64,000 nucleotides of DNA from Gautieria morchelliformis. Taxonomy: Eukaryota > Basidiomycota > Agaricomycetes > Gomphales > Gomphaceae. The notes under the pieces were generated by a model. It did not search any database, had not been told where the DNA came from, and worked only from the letters and a program-made list of their open reading frames with translations. Location: NCBI GenBank assembly GCA_015179125.1, contig WHVA01000140.1, positions 62,001 to 126,000 of the forward strand, in the 5' to 3' direction. The first letter of the stretch is position 1. Every line of letters starts with the position of its first letter. The position numbers were made by a program, and so were the translations under genes. This document shows, in pieces, positions 10,693 to 23,521 of the stretch.

Positions 10693-11862
10693 TCTAGCTG
10701 CTCGTCAGGCTTCTGAGCAGTGTGACCTTGTGCCATAGCATCCTCCACATTCCTTGCTAGCAGCTTGAGGGCCCATGTGTGGTGGTGTGTGGCAGTGGCT
10801 TCCTTCTGCTGCCAGTGTGTGGCCTTGAGCTCTAGGCTCTCCACCGTGGTCTCAGAGTCCACCTCCAAGACAACCTGTTCTCTGGTGATCTGTTGGATCA
10901 TCTTACAGCTGCCTGTGGGGGGGCCTCTGGGGGGGGTGGTCCATGATGGGTGTCCCCTGTTAGTCCCAGGCTGAAGATGTGCAGCCTGCTATTGTATGCT
11001 GTGTGGGCTTGTCATGCCTCGTGCACAGCACGCCTGAGCTGCTCGTCAGGCTGCTGAGTGGTGTGGCTTTGAGCTACGGTGTTGTCAAGATTGGATTTTG
11101 GGCATTAATATCGCATGTTAGTGGCGAATGCCCAAATAGCGTGTGTGATCTAGCGAATCACCCAGCGAATAGTACCAAAGAGGTAACAGTTAAGAAGTAA
11201 GAGGGTTACTCGAAAGGAATTTGCCCTGATCTATAGTCGTAGCGAAATAGCCTGTGACACTTGATGATGTAACGTGCAAGGTGCCATGGAAAGGTTGTTT
11301 AAATAGCAACAATCCTTTCGTTGGCAAAGGTGCTCCTTCAGAGCCCTTCGCCGACAGTGCAGATAATAGTTCAAAGACTAAGGTAATGAAGATGGGGTAT
11401 GAAAACTCACCAGTGACGCCTAAGTCTTCTTCTGGTTGAAGATAGAAATCTACAGGAGAAGGCTCAAGACGATAGTCACAGCGAGGTCAAGTTTGCACAA
11501 GATGGACATATGATAATTAAACTGGAGAATATACATGTGAATGTAGACTACTTATACCGAATTCTCATATGGTGCTAGCGAATAGGAAAGAGGCCGTCTT
11601 GAGTCAGGGTTGGATAGGGGTGCACAGTCAGGATATAAATGAATGAAACACATATACAATAGAATGAAAGAGGAGTGTGAACATGAAATGACGGGGAGGA
11701 AAAGGGCGAAGGTACCAAACACGCCTTGAGACCTGCATACATGTTACCCTGCACGGACTTTTGGTCTGCTGGGTTGATCCCACATGATCTACGGGTAGGA
11801 TGTCCTGAAAATGCTTTCTGGCCATAGGAAAACCCAAAGGGGGTTGAGTCGAGAAGATGATG
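10693..11862. other. Retroelement-derived sequence, no intact gene
   Basis: On the minus strand, about 10593-10901 encodes a helical, charged stretch with ALKLLARNVEDAMAQGHTAQ, which resembles the coiled part of fungal gypsy gag-like proteins. The rest (10.9-11.86 kb) has short AG-rich tracts and many GAATAG/GCGAAT words but no recognisable gene. Confidence 0.4.
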
Positions 11863-12330
11863 GGACCAGTGATGAACCATCAATCCGGGTAAAGGATGTC
11901 GATCATGTTTGATGGCGTGCCTGCTGGTGAATGATGTGAGTAGTGAATGGTCATTTGGTGAATGTGGCAAATAGCGAATGGAGTGAAGAGTGAATGGAGC
12001 GAAGCCGAGCGAACATGGAAGAGTGGTGAAAGGGAAAACAGGGATAGCTGGGTACAAGAAATAACCGAGTCATGACAGCCTGCACCTCCTTGCGATTCAT
12101 GATAGGACCAGTGATGAACCATCAATCCGGGTAAAGGATGTAGATCATGTTTGATGGCATGGCTACTGGTGAATGATGCGAGTAGCAAATGGTCATTTGG
12201 TGAATGTGGCGAATAGTGAATGGAGCAAAGAGTGAATGGAGCGAAGCCGAGCGAACATGGAAGAGTGTTGAAAGGGATAACAGGGATAGCTGGGTACAGG
12301 AAATGAATGAGTCATGACAACTGTATAGTG
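11863..12330. repeat. Tandem duplication, ~242-bp period
   Basis: Two units starting at about 11863 and 12105 share GGACCAGTGATGAACCATCA, GTAAAGGATG and GAATGGAGCGAAGCCGAGCG. They differ at scattered positions. Short words (GTGAATGG, GCGAATAG) recur inside each unit, so smaller duplications preceded the large one. The open frames on the minus strand are repeated copies of the same non-coding sequence. Confidence 0.8.
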
Positions 12331-12399
12331 AAAACTTCAGCGAAGCTAATTCGTCCTGCCCTGCAGTGGTACGAGTCCCATTGAGTCCAACCTGCACGG

Positions 12400-13400
12400 A
12401 GGCTGCAACTGACACTATCTGAATGCGTCCTGAGCATGTGGGTCTGTCATGGAGTGGGAGTTTAACAGATGATGGGTTCTATGATGGATGATGGCCCCAA
12501 CACCTGGGGTCCTGGCAGGAATGATGTGAATAGAGAATGCGAAAGCAATATGGCAACAAATATGTTGGCAAGATATTTGCTGGTTCGGGAAGTCGTTCGC
12601 TGGTTCAGGAGGTCATTCGCTGTGTGTTGAGGGATGATTTGCAGAATAAACGAATCATGACAGGTCTTCCCTTGTTAGTTATAATGTCCGGAGTAAAACT
12701 AATTGAAATATGATTTAAACTCCTGGTAGAAGTCAAATCGAGTGAGTCTAAAATAGCAAGGTATATGCACATATAACTAGGTATATGTGTCTTACAATAC
12801 TGCTAGTAAGACTAAGTGACTTGAAGTGTGGTGAGTTGAGAAGTAAATTCACTGCCGTTTGTAGTATACAGCTATGAGTATTTAACTATCAAGAAAAGAA
12901 CTTGGCATTCTTGGTGTGTTACAGGATGAGAACAAGAGAGATAACAAATGGAGTGGATGGTATGTGTGAAAGTTTAGGAGTGAGCATGATGAGTACGTGG
13001 AATATGATGGAGTGTAAAGTATAACAGTAGGAAAAGGGATACAGAGTTGGAAGACAATAGGAGGTACAGTCGAGATGTATGCAGGGTTGACTTGTCATGT
13101 TGCGTCCCTTGATCAGGTTATGTGATCACTCTGTATGTATGTCTTGGGACTGGGCTCAGCGTGTTGCACAGGTGAGATACAGGCATTGTGGACCTTGATA
13201 GCATATGGTATCGAGTCCTGTGATACCGGAGTAGTCAGACTGAGCAGGTTGTGTGGGTTTGAACGTGTGTGTGTGAGCTTGGCAATCTTGGCGATTGGTT
13301 GAGGTGGATGTATGCGTGTTCAAAGATGGGTAGTTGACTTTGATTAGTGTCAGGTGTTATAATAGTGAAGGTAGTTTTAGTGTTTTTATGACATTCTTGA
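12400..13400. mobile_element. LTR-like repeat related to 32424-33160, fossil
   Basis: The part from about 12.7 to 13.35 kb resembles the solo LTR at 32424-33160. Shared landmarks include GCGTCCCTTGATYRGGTYAYGTGAT, TAGCATATGGT and a GTGTGTGAG/GCATGTGAG tract followed by TTGGCGAT/TTCGGCGAT. Boundaries are not clear and no target-site duplication was found. No gene is visible. Confidence 0.5.
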
Positions 13401-13599
13401 TGTTCATGAAGTCAAGCCAGGAGGCAAAATTGTCCTGTATGTACTTGAGAAACCTTGGTTTTCCCAGATGTCTTGACTTTCAATGTCTCCCGGTATGAGA
13501 ATGGCTCCCTCCTCTTTAGAGGATTTGAAGAGATACTGGCGACTGCTATGGGTGACTGGCCTGCATATCCATGCATTTCAGTAGATGTAAAGACAGAAC

Positions 13600-14000
13600 A
13601 TAGAACACCAGACATGTTCATGCTTCACTTCAGACATTGTTCTGAAAGTGAAAGTGCAGAAGTGGAGTGGAGGTGGCAAAACGATCAGAATCGGTGGAAG
13701 TGCTTCCAGGGGCAGAAGCAGAATTAGGAGTGGAGTGAGTGGAACTTGGAGCAGAGTTGGAAGGGGTGTCCCTGAAAAACACCGAAAGCAAAGCAGCTGG
13801 CTTAGCATGTGGCATTCAGGGTTGGGCAGGGTTTGGGAAGTCAGGGGATCACTGGTGAGTACCGAGAAATGGGGCAGTCAAGCATAAAATATTATGCGCT
13901 TGCTTGCAGTGCAGGATCCTTAGACTTTTCTCTTTGGTTTTCCCCTCTGCTAGCCTGTGTGACTATGCAATCTACACAGTGCTTGAGGGTTCCCCTTACA
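13600..14000 (+). mobile_element. Diverged LTR of the 27.6 kb family, fossil
   Basis: TCCTTAGACTTTTCTCTTTGG followed by a CCCCT tract, a TGTGTGACTATG stretch and a CCCCTTACA end match the 3' half of the solo LTR at 27623-28112. The 5' part is poorly conserved. Confidence 0.55.
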
Positions 14001-14598
14001 AACGTACCATCTGTCTTGGCAGGGTATGGGAAGCCTTGCACTCAGCACAGGTACATAGCACAGGATGCTGGCTTGATGTTAGGACATGATCCTTCAGAGG
14101 TAGGGTGACTGAGCTCAGGGGCAAAACCTGAGGTAAGGTCCAAGGTTATGGAGCAAGGTTTAAGGAGGGAAGTCAGAGACAAACTTGGCTTCAGCTTATG
14201 TGCTGTGCCTACCCTACATACAAGTCCCAATTTCTTAGGTAAATGAATAAGAGGTGAGGTTTGGTTCAAGAGGCGAGTACTTAGAACCTAGCTAAGGATC
14301 AAAGGGAGTACGATAGTGATATTCAGACTGAGGAATAAGGGTGCATACAGCAGGGTTTATATATAAGGGTCAGGGGTGAGAATATATGGGGATACAGGTG
14401 AGGTAAATATAACTAATTGATGCATGATGGAATGGAACAGATGGATAAGGGGACTAGATCATGTGGTTAAGCTTGGGCATGAGCTCAGGGTCGGGCATGG
14501 TATCACAAGGCTTGGGCATAAGTATCACAAGGCTCAGGGACTGCAGAAGGTAGTACCAGTAAGTAACCAGCCAAAGGCTGTGTTCTTACAATATTCCC
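14001..14598. other. No gene recognised
   Basis: About 600 bp with GGGCATGAGCTCAGGG-like direct repeats near 14475-14540 and no recognisable coding sequence. It lies between two LTR fragments and is probably repeat-derived. Confidence 0.4.
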
Positions 14599-16061
14599 TG
14601 TTGTGATAAACACCCTGTGATTGGATCATCTTTTAAGTCCAATATTCATACCCTCTAGACCAAGAATATATTCAGAACATAACCATTAATTTCTAGAGAG
14701 CTATCTGATAATCAGTGTGGTGCACTGATTGTAAAAGATCATTAGTATACTGATGATGTCACAACGTCATACATCAGTCGGCGATCTAGCCAATCAAAGC
14801 GCCCATGTCTTGATCAGGCACTGGATCGGGGAGATGGCTTGAGCGGGGGCAAAAAGAAGGAAAATAAATCTATAGCATCACAAATGCTATACAAGGACAT
14901 CTGAACTCACGGAATGTGAGTAAACCAATGTGTCAAAAGTATTTGACAGTCCTTTGGAGGGAACCCAGAGATCAAGGATATATGCAGACACATATATTGG
15001 ATCTCAAGGGAAAGGCCAGTTATGATGACTGTCTGCAGGGAAGGGACAGTCAATGATGAGTTTCATTACATGTCAAGAGGGGGCATTATGTATATTTGCA
15101 CAGTCCCCATCTCTCAGATCCCCCTATCATATAATCACCATCACATTTCTTGGTTTTCCTTGCACAGTGAACGAGATAATCCCCACGGGCAAGGTATCGT
15201 TCAAGGACAATGACTCGCCGAATGAAAGCAAGGGGCAAAGGGTGAGCAGGATCACCCTGGTGCTGAAGCCAAACCTGGCTCATTGAAGCCAGGAGGACAA
15301 GTCGCATAACGACTCATCCTCAAACTCCCCCTACAACCATAGGGAGAGGCGCTCTCACCTGACGGTGAAAGCGATGGGGAAAAGAAAGGCGGTCCCACGG
15401 CACGTGGGACCTAATAGACGCACACAGCGCCTAATGGCTTCTAAGCCAACCACCACCGTCATCCTCATGGATGACAACATCCCTCGCCTCCGCAAGGAAT
15501 GGATGGAGCGAATCATTGACCTGGTCAGTGGAATCCCATTAGAGCTCCTGGCACTGTGGGAGATCAACCATGAGATAAATCTCATTGATCCCAACAAACA
15601 CATGCAGTATCAACTACTGAAGTGCCCCAAACATTTCTGAGAGGAACGGTCTGCGAAGATAGAAAGCTACACCGCTGCAAAGTGGTGGATCCCGGTAGTG
15701 GCACAACTAGGCTGTACCCATGCTGTGCATGCTGAAAAAGAACGGTACACTGCGAACTGTCTTCGATCTGCACCAGCAGAACAAGAACACTGTGAAGGAT
15801 GTTATGCCCTTCCCAGATCAAGACATCATCCGCAGTGACATGGCTCGCTGTCGGTATCACACCAAACTTGATATGTCCAAAGCATATGAGCAGATCCGGA
15901 TTCATCTGGATCACATAGCAAAGACTGCCTTTGCTATGATCCTTGGCACCTTCAGGAGCCAGGTGATACAGATGGGAGACTGCAATGCCCTATCAACATT
16001 CCAATGGCTGATGACGGCCATCTTCCATGACTGCATAGGTCGCTTCATCCATGTATATTAA
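14599..16061 (+). mobile_element. Ty3/gypsy element, 5' part, fossil
   Basis: An LTR-like start, TGTTGTGATAAACACCCTG at 14599, is followed from about 15.17 kb by gag/pol remnants. Recognisable are the pre-RT stretch INHEINLIDPNKH and the reverse-transcriptase core with TVFDLHQQNKNTVKDVMPFP and KLDMSKAYEQIR, ending at GRFIHVY. The element is broken and 3' truncated in the reverse transcriptase; the rest of pol and the 3' LTR are absent here. Confidence 0.75.
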
Positions 16062-16575
16062 GCAACCGCTGCGATGGGACCAAGGTCGAGTGGGGGCCAG
16101 CGGGATCGTTAGGGGCAAGCGGGAAATGACATCACACATGACAGGGACGAAGCTGCTGCCAGAAAAAGACGACGATAAGATATTGGACACAAATGGCAAA
16201 AGGCTGTGACAAATATACGTAGCATTTCCCCCAAATCTACCATATCAAGGAAAGGCATCATTATCAAATCCTCATAAATTTCTATATATAGTACCAGGTC
16301 AATACCATACACATCATCAAATACAAAGAACCGCAGGGTCGGATCTATATTTCCCGGGGTTATAAGCCCTTGCCTTCGACAAGGGAACCATCCAGGATGC
16401 TGCTGGGCGACGTCGTAAAGAAGGCGCGGTTGACAGACTCCGCCACTGCACTTGCAGACAGACAGAACACAAAGAAAAGTTTGGCGTGCAGATGACACAT
16501 GGTGATTTTGGGTCTATACAACCTAGCATGCACCTATTGGTACCCTGGCTGTCGCACTGTCCGCTGAACGTGTTG
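16062..16575. other. No gene recognised
   Basis: A minus-strand reading frame (16109-16498) has a run of hydrophobic and acidic residues (FFVFDDVYGIDLVLYIEIYE) but I recognise no family. The stretch begins where the gypsy fragment stops and ends at another element. Confidence 0.3.
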
Positions 16576-16579
16576 GGTG

Positions 16580-17040
16580 CATTTATGCTCCTGCACCAAA
16601 ATCAAGCATAATATATTAGATTTATTGTATGGTGTTTCAATCTCTTCTCACATTGTTCTTGTACCATGCATTCATTTCTCTGTTTATTTTCGAAAATTTC
16701 CAGTCACTCCCTACCTCTCCATTTTATTTTGTTATTTCTATTTTCACAGGCGGCTGCACCCAGCGGAGTCTGAAATGACTTCGACACGCGAGCTCTTGGG
16801 CGCTAAAGAGCCGGGTAGTAGTACATGCACAGTGAGACAGATTTCCCCCTCTCTCAGTGACAACTAAATTCACTGAGAGAGGCAAGTAAATTAGTCTAGT
16901 GTTCTTTCGATTTATTGACCTAGAAATCCTCTGTAGTGAATTAATTTCTAGGTAGTGTATAATATATTTATAGTGACAACTAAATTCACTGAGAGAGTGA
17001 ATTAATTTCTAGTCTATTCTTTTGAGCAACAAGTCCATAC
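16580..17040 (+). mobile_element. 3' end and LTR of the gag-only gypsy family, fossil
   Basis: The segment aligns with 45060-45415: a pyrimidine-rich stretch, TTCGACACGCG, a GGGCGCTAAAG purine tract, then an LTR start near ATGCACAGTGAGA. Inside the LTR a 12-bp inverted repeat (CTCTCTCAGTGA / TCACTGAGAGAG) surrounds AACTAAAT-type sequence; its second half recurs at 16975-17000. Confidence 0.7.
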
Positions 17041-17229
17041 CTACTGCCTATAATTCCTGTCTACTACAGAACGGGGTGTGTATTCAAAGTTTGACGTTCT
17101 TTCAGCGAGTTTTGGAGGGGCGCTCTTTATCATTTGTCACTTCGATCAGGGCGAAGCTCCATGTACGTAACGAACCTTGAGGGTACTGACGTCAGTCGGC
17201 ACGTGTGACAGTCTTGCAACGCGTGCTTC

Positions 17230-19860
17230 GGCGGAAAATATACAAGATTGAATTAGCATAAGTTTTCATGAAACTCACTGAACCTTGCGACCCAGAAGCC
17301 CAAGCTAAGGTCAAGGAACCAGACACTTATGATGGCACTGACCAGACCAAGCTTCACAACTTCTTCCTCCAATGTGTACTCAACTTTAGAGATCACCCCT
17401 CTGCCTTCAAGACAGGGGAATCAAAGGTACAGTATGCTATCTCATACTTATCTGGCTCAGCTCTCCAGCATTTTGAGCCTGTGATCCTCAGTGAAGTCCA
17501 CCCTGAGCCTGACTGGCTTGGATATTGGGACATTTTCAAGGCCAAGCTTGAACTAAACTACATGCCCTATGATAATGCTGCCCAAGCTGAGATTGACCTG
17601 GAGAAAATAGTCATTAAAGAAAACAGAGCAGCTTGTTTCTCCATTGAGTTTTCGCAAGCTTCAACCCCGTCTTACAAGGGCTTGGCCAAATGAATCAAGG
17701 ACGATCTTCTTCACTTCCCTAGATTCCACAGCCTTGCTGAGCTTTGCAACTTCATGTTGGAATGTGACAACCATTATTGGGAGCATAAGGAATATGATGC
17801 AATGGCTAATGGTCATAACCCTCAGCCTGTGCGCTCCACTAATCAATCCAACAACAATGCCGCTAACAATAATCAGTCTTCCAGCGGTTCTAATAACAAC
17901 AAGAACCTCAACAAGACCAATAACAACAATGGCAAGAACTCCAACAACAACAACACTGCAGGTAACAACAGGAGCCAATCTGACATCTCAAGCAAGCTTG
18001 GGATGGCAAACTCCTCCCTGAGGAACGCCAACATCGGTTTGACAAAGGCCTTTGCCTGCCTTGCAGCACCAAGGCCCACATAGTCAAGGATTGCCCAAAG
18101 GCAACAAATAAGACCACTAGCAGTAGTGGTTCCAAAGGTCTGGCAACAAAGACCTCTAACAAGGGAACTTTGGCCTCCATTACATGTCATGAAATCGAAA
18201 CAAGTACGTCCACGACACAAAACACATTCTATTCACCATCAACCTTGAGCCTACTCCAACCTACACACACCCCCTCAAACCCATGCACGCTCACACTTCA
18301 CATATCACAACACCCTATCAACCCGCAGATAAACAACCGATCCAACGACCTGCTCACCCGTCCCTGAACCAAGATAGAGCCCGAGCCCGAGACACACTGA
18401 TCTGAGGAACAAGTCGACGGCTAGCGCGCCACATAGGTTCTTTCTTTCTTTCTTTCCATTCCCTATTCCAAATACACTCCCCTCTCTTCTGATCCTCTCA
18501 ATCACATATAATATTTCTCTATCAACTAGTTCCATACATACTCACCGCAGCACCTGGCACATCAATCCCCGAGCTGCACATACACTCCTTCTCACGTATC
18601 CCCAACCCCATATGTCCTAGCCCATCCTACGCCTTAGATAAATAGTCAATCCATGTATCATATCAAGTTAGCTAATTGAACTCACTTGTTATCCACATAA
18701 GCTTTCATCTCGAGACATCTAACTTGTGTTAGAATCTATTTCACTGCACATATACACTGCGTAGACTATTTTCTACAAAACGACACTCCACTCGATTCGA
18801 CTTCACTTTGAAGTCTGAATCTTACACTTACTCAAACAAATCTCAGATACTCTTATTCTTCACATTACAGAGGTGAAAAATAGGTAGCAACCTTGAAACG
18901 ACACAATCTGAGGATTGTGGTAACCTCACCCATGGGCTCAGACTCAGTGCCACTTCTCATTCGTTGTCCAAATATTCTCTTAATGTACATCTGACCTTGC
19001 CTTCACTTCCCAATGTCTCTTTTGTTGCATTAGTTGACTGCAGGTCTTCTGATTCTTTTATTAAATCCAAGTTTGTCCAGAAATATTCTATGCCTACTTA
19101 TCCTGTCTCTCCCATACCCCTGAAACTATTTGACAGTAGCACTAACACTACCATTACCCAAGCTCTAGACCTCTGTATCAGCTTTCCAACTGGCAAACAA
19201 CACTGGGTTACCTTCTATGTAACCTTGCTCAACTCAAGTTGCTTGGTGGTGCTTGGCCACAACTGGCTCACCCACTACAATCTGTTGATTGACTGGCTAT
19301 TGGGCTGTATTACTTTCAAGACCATTGATTTGACTCTGACTCCTGCGACCATGGTTACCTCGGCTTGATCAGCTTCTGCTATGACCATGACCTCGCCTAC
19401 AGCATCCTCACTGCCACCTCAGACCTTGCCTCTGAAGTTAGAGGCACCTCTCATTTCCCTGATCAATGCTCCCACATTTTTGCATGCAGCTATATTAGAA
19501 GGATCTGAAGTGTTTCAACTCGACCTCACTTTGCCTGAGCTCCTCACTAGAGGAGCTACATTGGAAGATAGCTTGCCTGAGCTTTCTGATAATATTAAAA
19601 AGCATGTTCCTGAAGTATATCACGAGTTTGCACATGTGTTCAGCAAAGCTCACAATGACACTCTAGCTCCACACAGACCCTATGACATCAAGATCAAGCT
19701 CAAAGAAGGGACCTCACCACCTATCGGTCCTATCTACCCTCTCTCTCCCTCCGAGCTCAAAGCCCTCCACGAGTTCATCAACAAGCATTTGAACATCGGT
19801 TTCATCTGACCTTCATGCTCACCCCATTGCGGACCAGTATTGTCTGCAAAAAGATGGCTC
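17230..19860 (+). mobile_element. Ty3/gypsy element (gag, protease, start of RT), fossil
   Basis: Parts in order: gag (17.27-18.08 kb) with KEPDTYDGTDQTKLHNFFLQ and an Asn-rich tail; a non-coding stretch with a (TTTC)n run at 18.44 kb; an aspartic-protease-like region (18.96-19.37 kb) with VVLGHNWLTHYN; and the start of reverse transcriptase (19.4-19.8 kb) with PPIGPIYPLSPSELKALHEF. The element is broken in several places and the polymerase is truncated. Family from the LGHNWL and PIYPLSP signatures. Confidence 0.8.
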
Positions 19861-20059
19861 ATGATAGGAGTCTTGATACAGGCTAAATAGATGTTGAACT
19901 ATGCAGCCGGCTCCTGACAGATGCACCATGATCCACATATTCGGTTTTAGCTAGTCATTGGACCTTGTTGCACATGTAATGCCTCAGCTCGGCTCTATGA
20001 CTCGGTGTACAATCCAGAGCATGTGGTGGATATTTGACTCACATGTACACAAGGGTGTG

Positions 20060-20624
20060 CACCTCGGTCCATTACCTTGTGGTCACAACAATAAGCATGA
20101 CAAAGTTCAATCTTGGTATAAATGTGAGCGTTCTTTGGAGCATCAAGTAAGTCAGCAATCAATGGCAATGGATACTGATCTGTTTTCAAGATCTTGTTTA
20201 AACCTTGGAAATTGACGCAAAGGCGAAGTGCTTGGGTCAGAGGGCTTGGCTTCAACCTTGTGGGTTGCGCCCACTCAGTGTTCTGCCCTAATTTCAGGAA
20301 CAGTCTTGGCTACAAGCCAAGGATCGAATTTGATATCGAGGGGTCTAATGTATGAGAAGCTAATTTGATATCTGAACTGAGGAACTACAATACATGGACT
20401 GGGGGTCCATATAGTAAAGTAGCGTGCAGGGTCGAGAGGGATCAATGATCGGATCAATGGACAGGGGAACAAAGGGTTGGGCAAATGGGGAACTAACTAG
20501 AAAGGAAGTCAGGGGTGATGGAAGGTGCGAAGAGAAACCCGAAGAAAGCCAAGTGAAACCCGAGGTTCCTGAATGAGTACCGAAGCCAAGGCTTCAGGAC
20601 CAGATTCAGGAACGGATCATAACA
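20060..20624 (-). mobile_element. Gypsy RT fragment and LTR-like repeat, minus strand, fossil
   Basis: On the minus strand about 20.06-20.26 kb encodes the reverse-transcriptase stretch LRLCVNFQGLNKI and QYPLPLIADLLDAP. The adjoining part to 20624 matches the 464-bp insertion at 42642-43105 (shared TGGACTGGGGGTC, GTCAGGGGTGATGGA). Read on the minus strand it starts TGTTATGATCC at 20624 and abuts a helicase fragment, so it probably inserted there. Broken. Confidence 0.65.
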
Positions 20625-20960
20625 TCCCCTCGAATTATGTAACCAATGGAGTCATCCTCTCCATGCTCGGCTGAAACACGGGAGGCCATGGAAAGCACAG
20701 CAACTCTGCAATGCTGGGTAACGATGATTTGCAATCGGGAAAGAGAGAGCACATCGGGAGCCATCAGAGTGGTGAGATAATCGTTGAGAATGTATTGCGG
20801 TACTTGTGTTGTCTTTCTGCACCCCATTTCCCCTACACATACCACCACCCTGTTGGTCTAAAAGCCTGAAGAAATTCCAACTTTGCTCTCCACGCAGGCA
20901 GGTTCATCTTGGCCTCGAGCAGCAATTGATACTGTTCTCTCTTCTGTGTTGCTTCAAAAT
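20625..20960 (-). pseudogene. DEAH-box RNA helicase fragment
   Basis: Minus-strand codons encode a pre-motif stretch MNLPAWRAKLEFLQ (about 20.9 kb), then VVCVGEMGCRKTTQVPQYIL, which is helicase motif I (normally GETGCGKTT), then IIVTQHCRVAVLSMASRVSA, which is motif Ia (normally TQPRRVAA), and DSIGYIIRGD. The P-loop is altered (T to M, G to R) and motif Ia has lost its usual PRR. There is a frame break between the LPAW stretch and motif I, although an intron could lie there. No later motifs (DEAH, SAT) are present; a repeat begins at 20624. This is a dead fragment of a DHX-type helicase. Confidence 0.75.
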
Positions 20961-23320
20961 CCACATGGATTTGAGCATCGCTTCGGTCATTGCCAACATG
21001 GGCAGGCATCAGCCCTCGCTGGCGCTATTTCCCCAGCTTAGGTATGGGCTCGTGCGCCTGTCCGGGATCATGAGGTGGATTGGACAATGTGGGGGCGGGA
21101 ACATGAGGTGTGCGGGTGTGGCCATTGAGTATGGGGATCAATGTCCTGGAGAAACTGTCATTCCCCATGAGTAAGGCATGAGAAAAATTGTTAGATGGCA
21201 ACCATGTAGATATGTAAATACATACTTTTGATATGTTTACTTACTGTACTATGAATGGACAAGTTGAGTTTGATATGGGAGGTTCAAGAGAAGGCATATT
21301 AAAAAAAGCTGGAGGTTTTGGAGCTGTGGGAAGTTTCTGGTTGAGCTCACTGTGTGTGACGATGGTGACAGCGGTTGATGTGATCTGGCATTGCTGGAGG
21401 CGTTCACGTGAACAGTTGAGACGTGGCTTGAGATGCTGGATGTGGTTCTGACAGATAGGACAGGGGTCCATAGCTCACCCACAGTCATATTTTGCAGCAA
21501 GTAAGAATTATGTGTAGTATTATTCGTAGTACTGGTCCTCTCTGCGAAACATACCTCCTTAGCCTCTGCAACCCAGCTGGTTACCCCAGCTAAGATGGTA
21601 TGACTAACCAGGCACTACACTACAGGTGTTTGATACCGCGGGCGTCTGGCGGCTATCCGTTTTGATAGACCTATCTTGCATCTGTGTGGAATGTGTGACG
21701 TCAAGCTTACCTAATCTATCTAATCGTAGCGGCGGCGGCTGCCACCTGAGTCCCCAACTCTCTCAGATTAAAAAAGGAGCTTATTAATGGGGTTTGAGTA
21801 GCCCCTTTTTTGACTTTCATACCTGCGGTATTGTCATCATGACAGTGATGGATGCTGAGCATGGTGTTAATCCCAGGAACGTCATGAAATTATTGAAACA
21901 CGTACAGCAAGAACCAGATGCATTTATGAATTTGGATGCGTGGAATTACTGTGTCAAAATCCAGAAGTGCGGTCAATCGAAGTGGGCAGATACAAGGTTT
22001 CGGACGACTCGAGAGTTGAATGGGTTTCTGTTACGTATTGAGATTTCCACTAAGTCAGAACTGGAAAGGACAGCGGCTTCAACTTATGTGTTGCACCCCC
22101 AATGAACTATCGTCCTAAGTATTTCGGAAATGGGTCAGAAGTCGGAAAGTCTTGAACTAAGAGTTGGTCGGAACTTGAGTCGGAACTGAGGTGGAAGGCG
22201 AAAGATGGAAGGCAAAGAGACAGAGGTCTTGCTAGACTCGCTGTGCTAAGAACAGGAGATGGAGCGAAGGAAATCAAGTATCAAAGGTGATTATCTGATT
22301 GCAGAATAACAGACATACATGAGAGGCTTTTATACAAAGAGCTGAGACAACATGTAATGAGATGGTACTAAGCAAATTCCGGGGGGAGCGGAAGTCGGGT
22401 AGACATACATGGGAACTAACTAATTGGGAACAATGGGACTACAAGGGGGGTTCAGGGTAAGGTAAAACAATGGCAAAGAACAAGGGGTCGGAAAACATAT
22501 CTGACAACAAACTACAAGGGTGACCGGATATATGATCTTCATGAACGATGAAACGGGTCCAGTGGGTCCGAGTAATAGAGTCGAAAGAACAAGGAAGTAG
22601 AACAAGGGGCGGAATGTCGGAATTATCGGAGGGGCGGAATGTGTGCGGAACTGAAGGTTGGAAATCGGAAATGCACGGTCATAACAGTTTGTGGTAGGGG
22701 AAGTGAGTGAGGATTCTTGAGTGGGGTACCTGGGAGATTGGATGTCTACTGTGTTCACAGGGGTGAGCTGCAAATGAAATCGTGAATTTTTTAGAACATT
22801 CATTGTAAGGGGTTTAAAGCCCAGGCAGGAGGACATTAAAGGGAAAACCAAAGAACTTTCAAAATTAAAGTTGAAGTTTGCCTTTGATTTTCCAGTGTCA
22901 GTGGAGGACCATCTCACCGCAGAAGTGAAGGAGAGCGTGAATAGACAACTTCGATTCCTTGATGGTTTAGAATGCCTTGCGGAAGGCAAAACACTGCAGG
23001 GAAATGGCATGGGATCCTCGGTGGAACCTTTGAAGGATGTTAACCTGCATTCATGGATAACATCGTTGCATTTAGGAAATTGTCCCAGCAAACAATTGCG
23101 GATTCAAGCTGTGACTGCACCGTTGTGGAAAGCACAGTATCAACAGTCAAAGGAAACATACTTGTACAAGGAAAGGGGTAAACCAGGTGTGTATTGAAAT
23201 GGATTGGATAATAATTTTATTTATTCAATTTGTTGTAGATATAAAGCAGTCCGAATTTGGAAAAATGAGCCAGTTGATGTATCACCCATATGGGAATGGG
23301 ATCGTAACCGATAATGGATG
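20961..23320. other. No recognisable gene; two small reading frames
   Basis: Two modest plus-strand frames, 21794-22105 (PRNVMKLLKHVQQEPDAFMN) and 22871-23197 (VSVEDHLTAEVKESVNRQLR), have protein-like composition, but I recognise no family and see no clear gene model. The stretch 22110-22850 is purine-rich with CGGAAG-type words. It could hold remnants of a transposon or of a lineage-specific gene. Confidence 0.25.
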
Positions 23321-23521
23321 ACTATCCGTAGTCCTAAATTCCTAAATCGAAAGTTCTAAGATGAGTGACATTTGACAGCTGTCAGATTTAGACCAATAGC
23401 TCCAACCATAAGACCAAAATCATTAAAAATGATTTGTCATAAACCTGTCACCGGCATGCGCATGGCAGCTCGTTGGCCGAGCTCCGAGGACTTGGTCGTG
23501 AACTAATTAGTGAATCGCCTC

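Noticed and set aside
10570-14740. Inverted repeats at 10.6 and 14.6 kb as ends of one 4 kb DNA transposon
   Set aside because: Both are starts of the same LTR in opposite orientation; the content between is a mix of unrelated fragments and no target-site duplication was seen.
18435-18462. (TTTC)n run as a functional element
   Set aside because: Ordinary microsatellite inside a broken gypsy element.
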